Assembly: GCA_028875085.1 (NCBI GenBank)
Contig: JAPPFU010000109.1
Coordinates: 1 to 6,123 of the forward strand
From: Chloroflexota bacterium
Lineage (GTDB): Bacteria; Chloroflexota; Dehalococcoidia; Lucifugimonadales; Australimonadaceae
Direction of reading: 5' to 3'
Length of the DNA stretch: 6,123 nt
Both the position numbers and the translations under genes were made by a program. Positions 6,098-6,123 of this stretch are shown piece after piece (within the stretch, counting starts at the first letter, position 1; every line of letters begins with the position of its first letter). Under the pieces are notes generated by a model that was not told the DNA's origin, ran no database searches, and saw nothing but the letters and a program-made list of their open reading frames with translations.

Positions 6098-6123
6098 CAG
6101 GGTGGTGTTGGGGGAATGCCGGG

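Overview
This is a GC-rich bacterial window with dense coding and mixed ATG, GTG and probably TTG starts. It looks like one small metagenomic contig: it opens inside a gene and ends in a long G homopolymer. The organism cannot be fixed from sequence alone. The short palindromic repeat modules in the gaps (GATTCC...GGAATGACGGG, TGGGGGATACCCCCA and GACAGGTTTGAAACCTGTC types) resemble those I associate with uncultured Chloroflexota/Dehalococcoidia genomes. I hold that assignment with low to moderate confidence; Actinomycetota and other high-GC phyla remain possible.

Layout. Bases 3-284 (+) are the C-terminal third or so of an ABC ATPase of the LolD/MacB class. Nine bases later comes a 1036-residue permease (294-3404, +) with two FtsX-type units; together they form an MacB/LolCDE-like ABC exporter operon. 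A 196-bp gap (3405-3600) holds an AT-rich palindrome and two repeat modules, one of which could also act as a terminator. A small VTT/DedA-type membrane protein follows (3601-4209, +, GTG start). It converges, with only 9 bp between stop codons, on a two-gene minus-strand operon. In that operon a CcdA/DsbD-type transmembrane thiol-redox carrier (5761-4859) is read first, and a membrane-anchored DUF3105 protein (4833-4219, TTG start with a strong ribosome binding site) second. The last 362 bases (5762-6123) hold no gene I can support. They carry four palindromic repeat modules and end in a G/C-only tract that may be a sequencing artefact.

How the genes fit together. The ATPase and permease should power a mechanotransmission-type exporter with large extracytoplasmic domains; the substrate is unknown. 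The CcdA-like protein should pass reducing equivalents from cytoplasmic thioredoxin to the outer face of the membrane. The DUF3105 protein behind it is predicted to sit on that face and has two cysteines plus a conserved-looking HNLEHG motif, so it is a candidate redox or metal-binding partner. The VTT protein is probably a lipid scramblase-like or transporter membrane protein, with no evident link to either operon.
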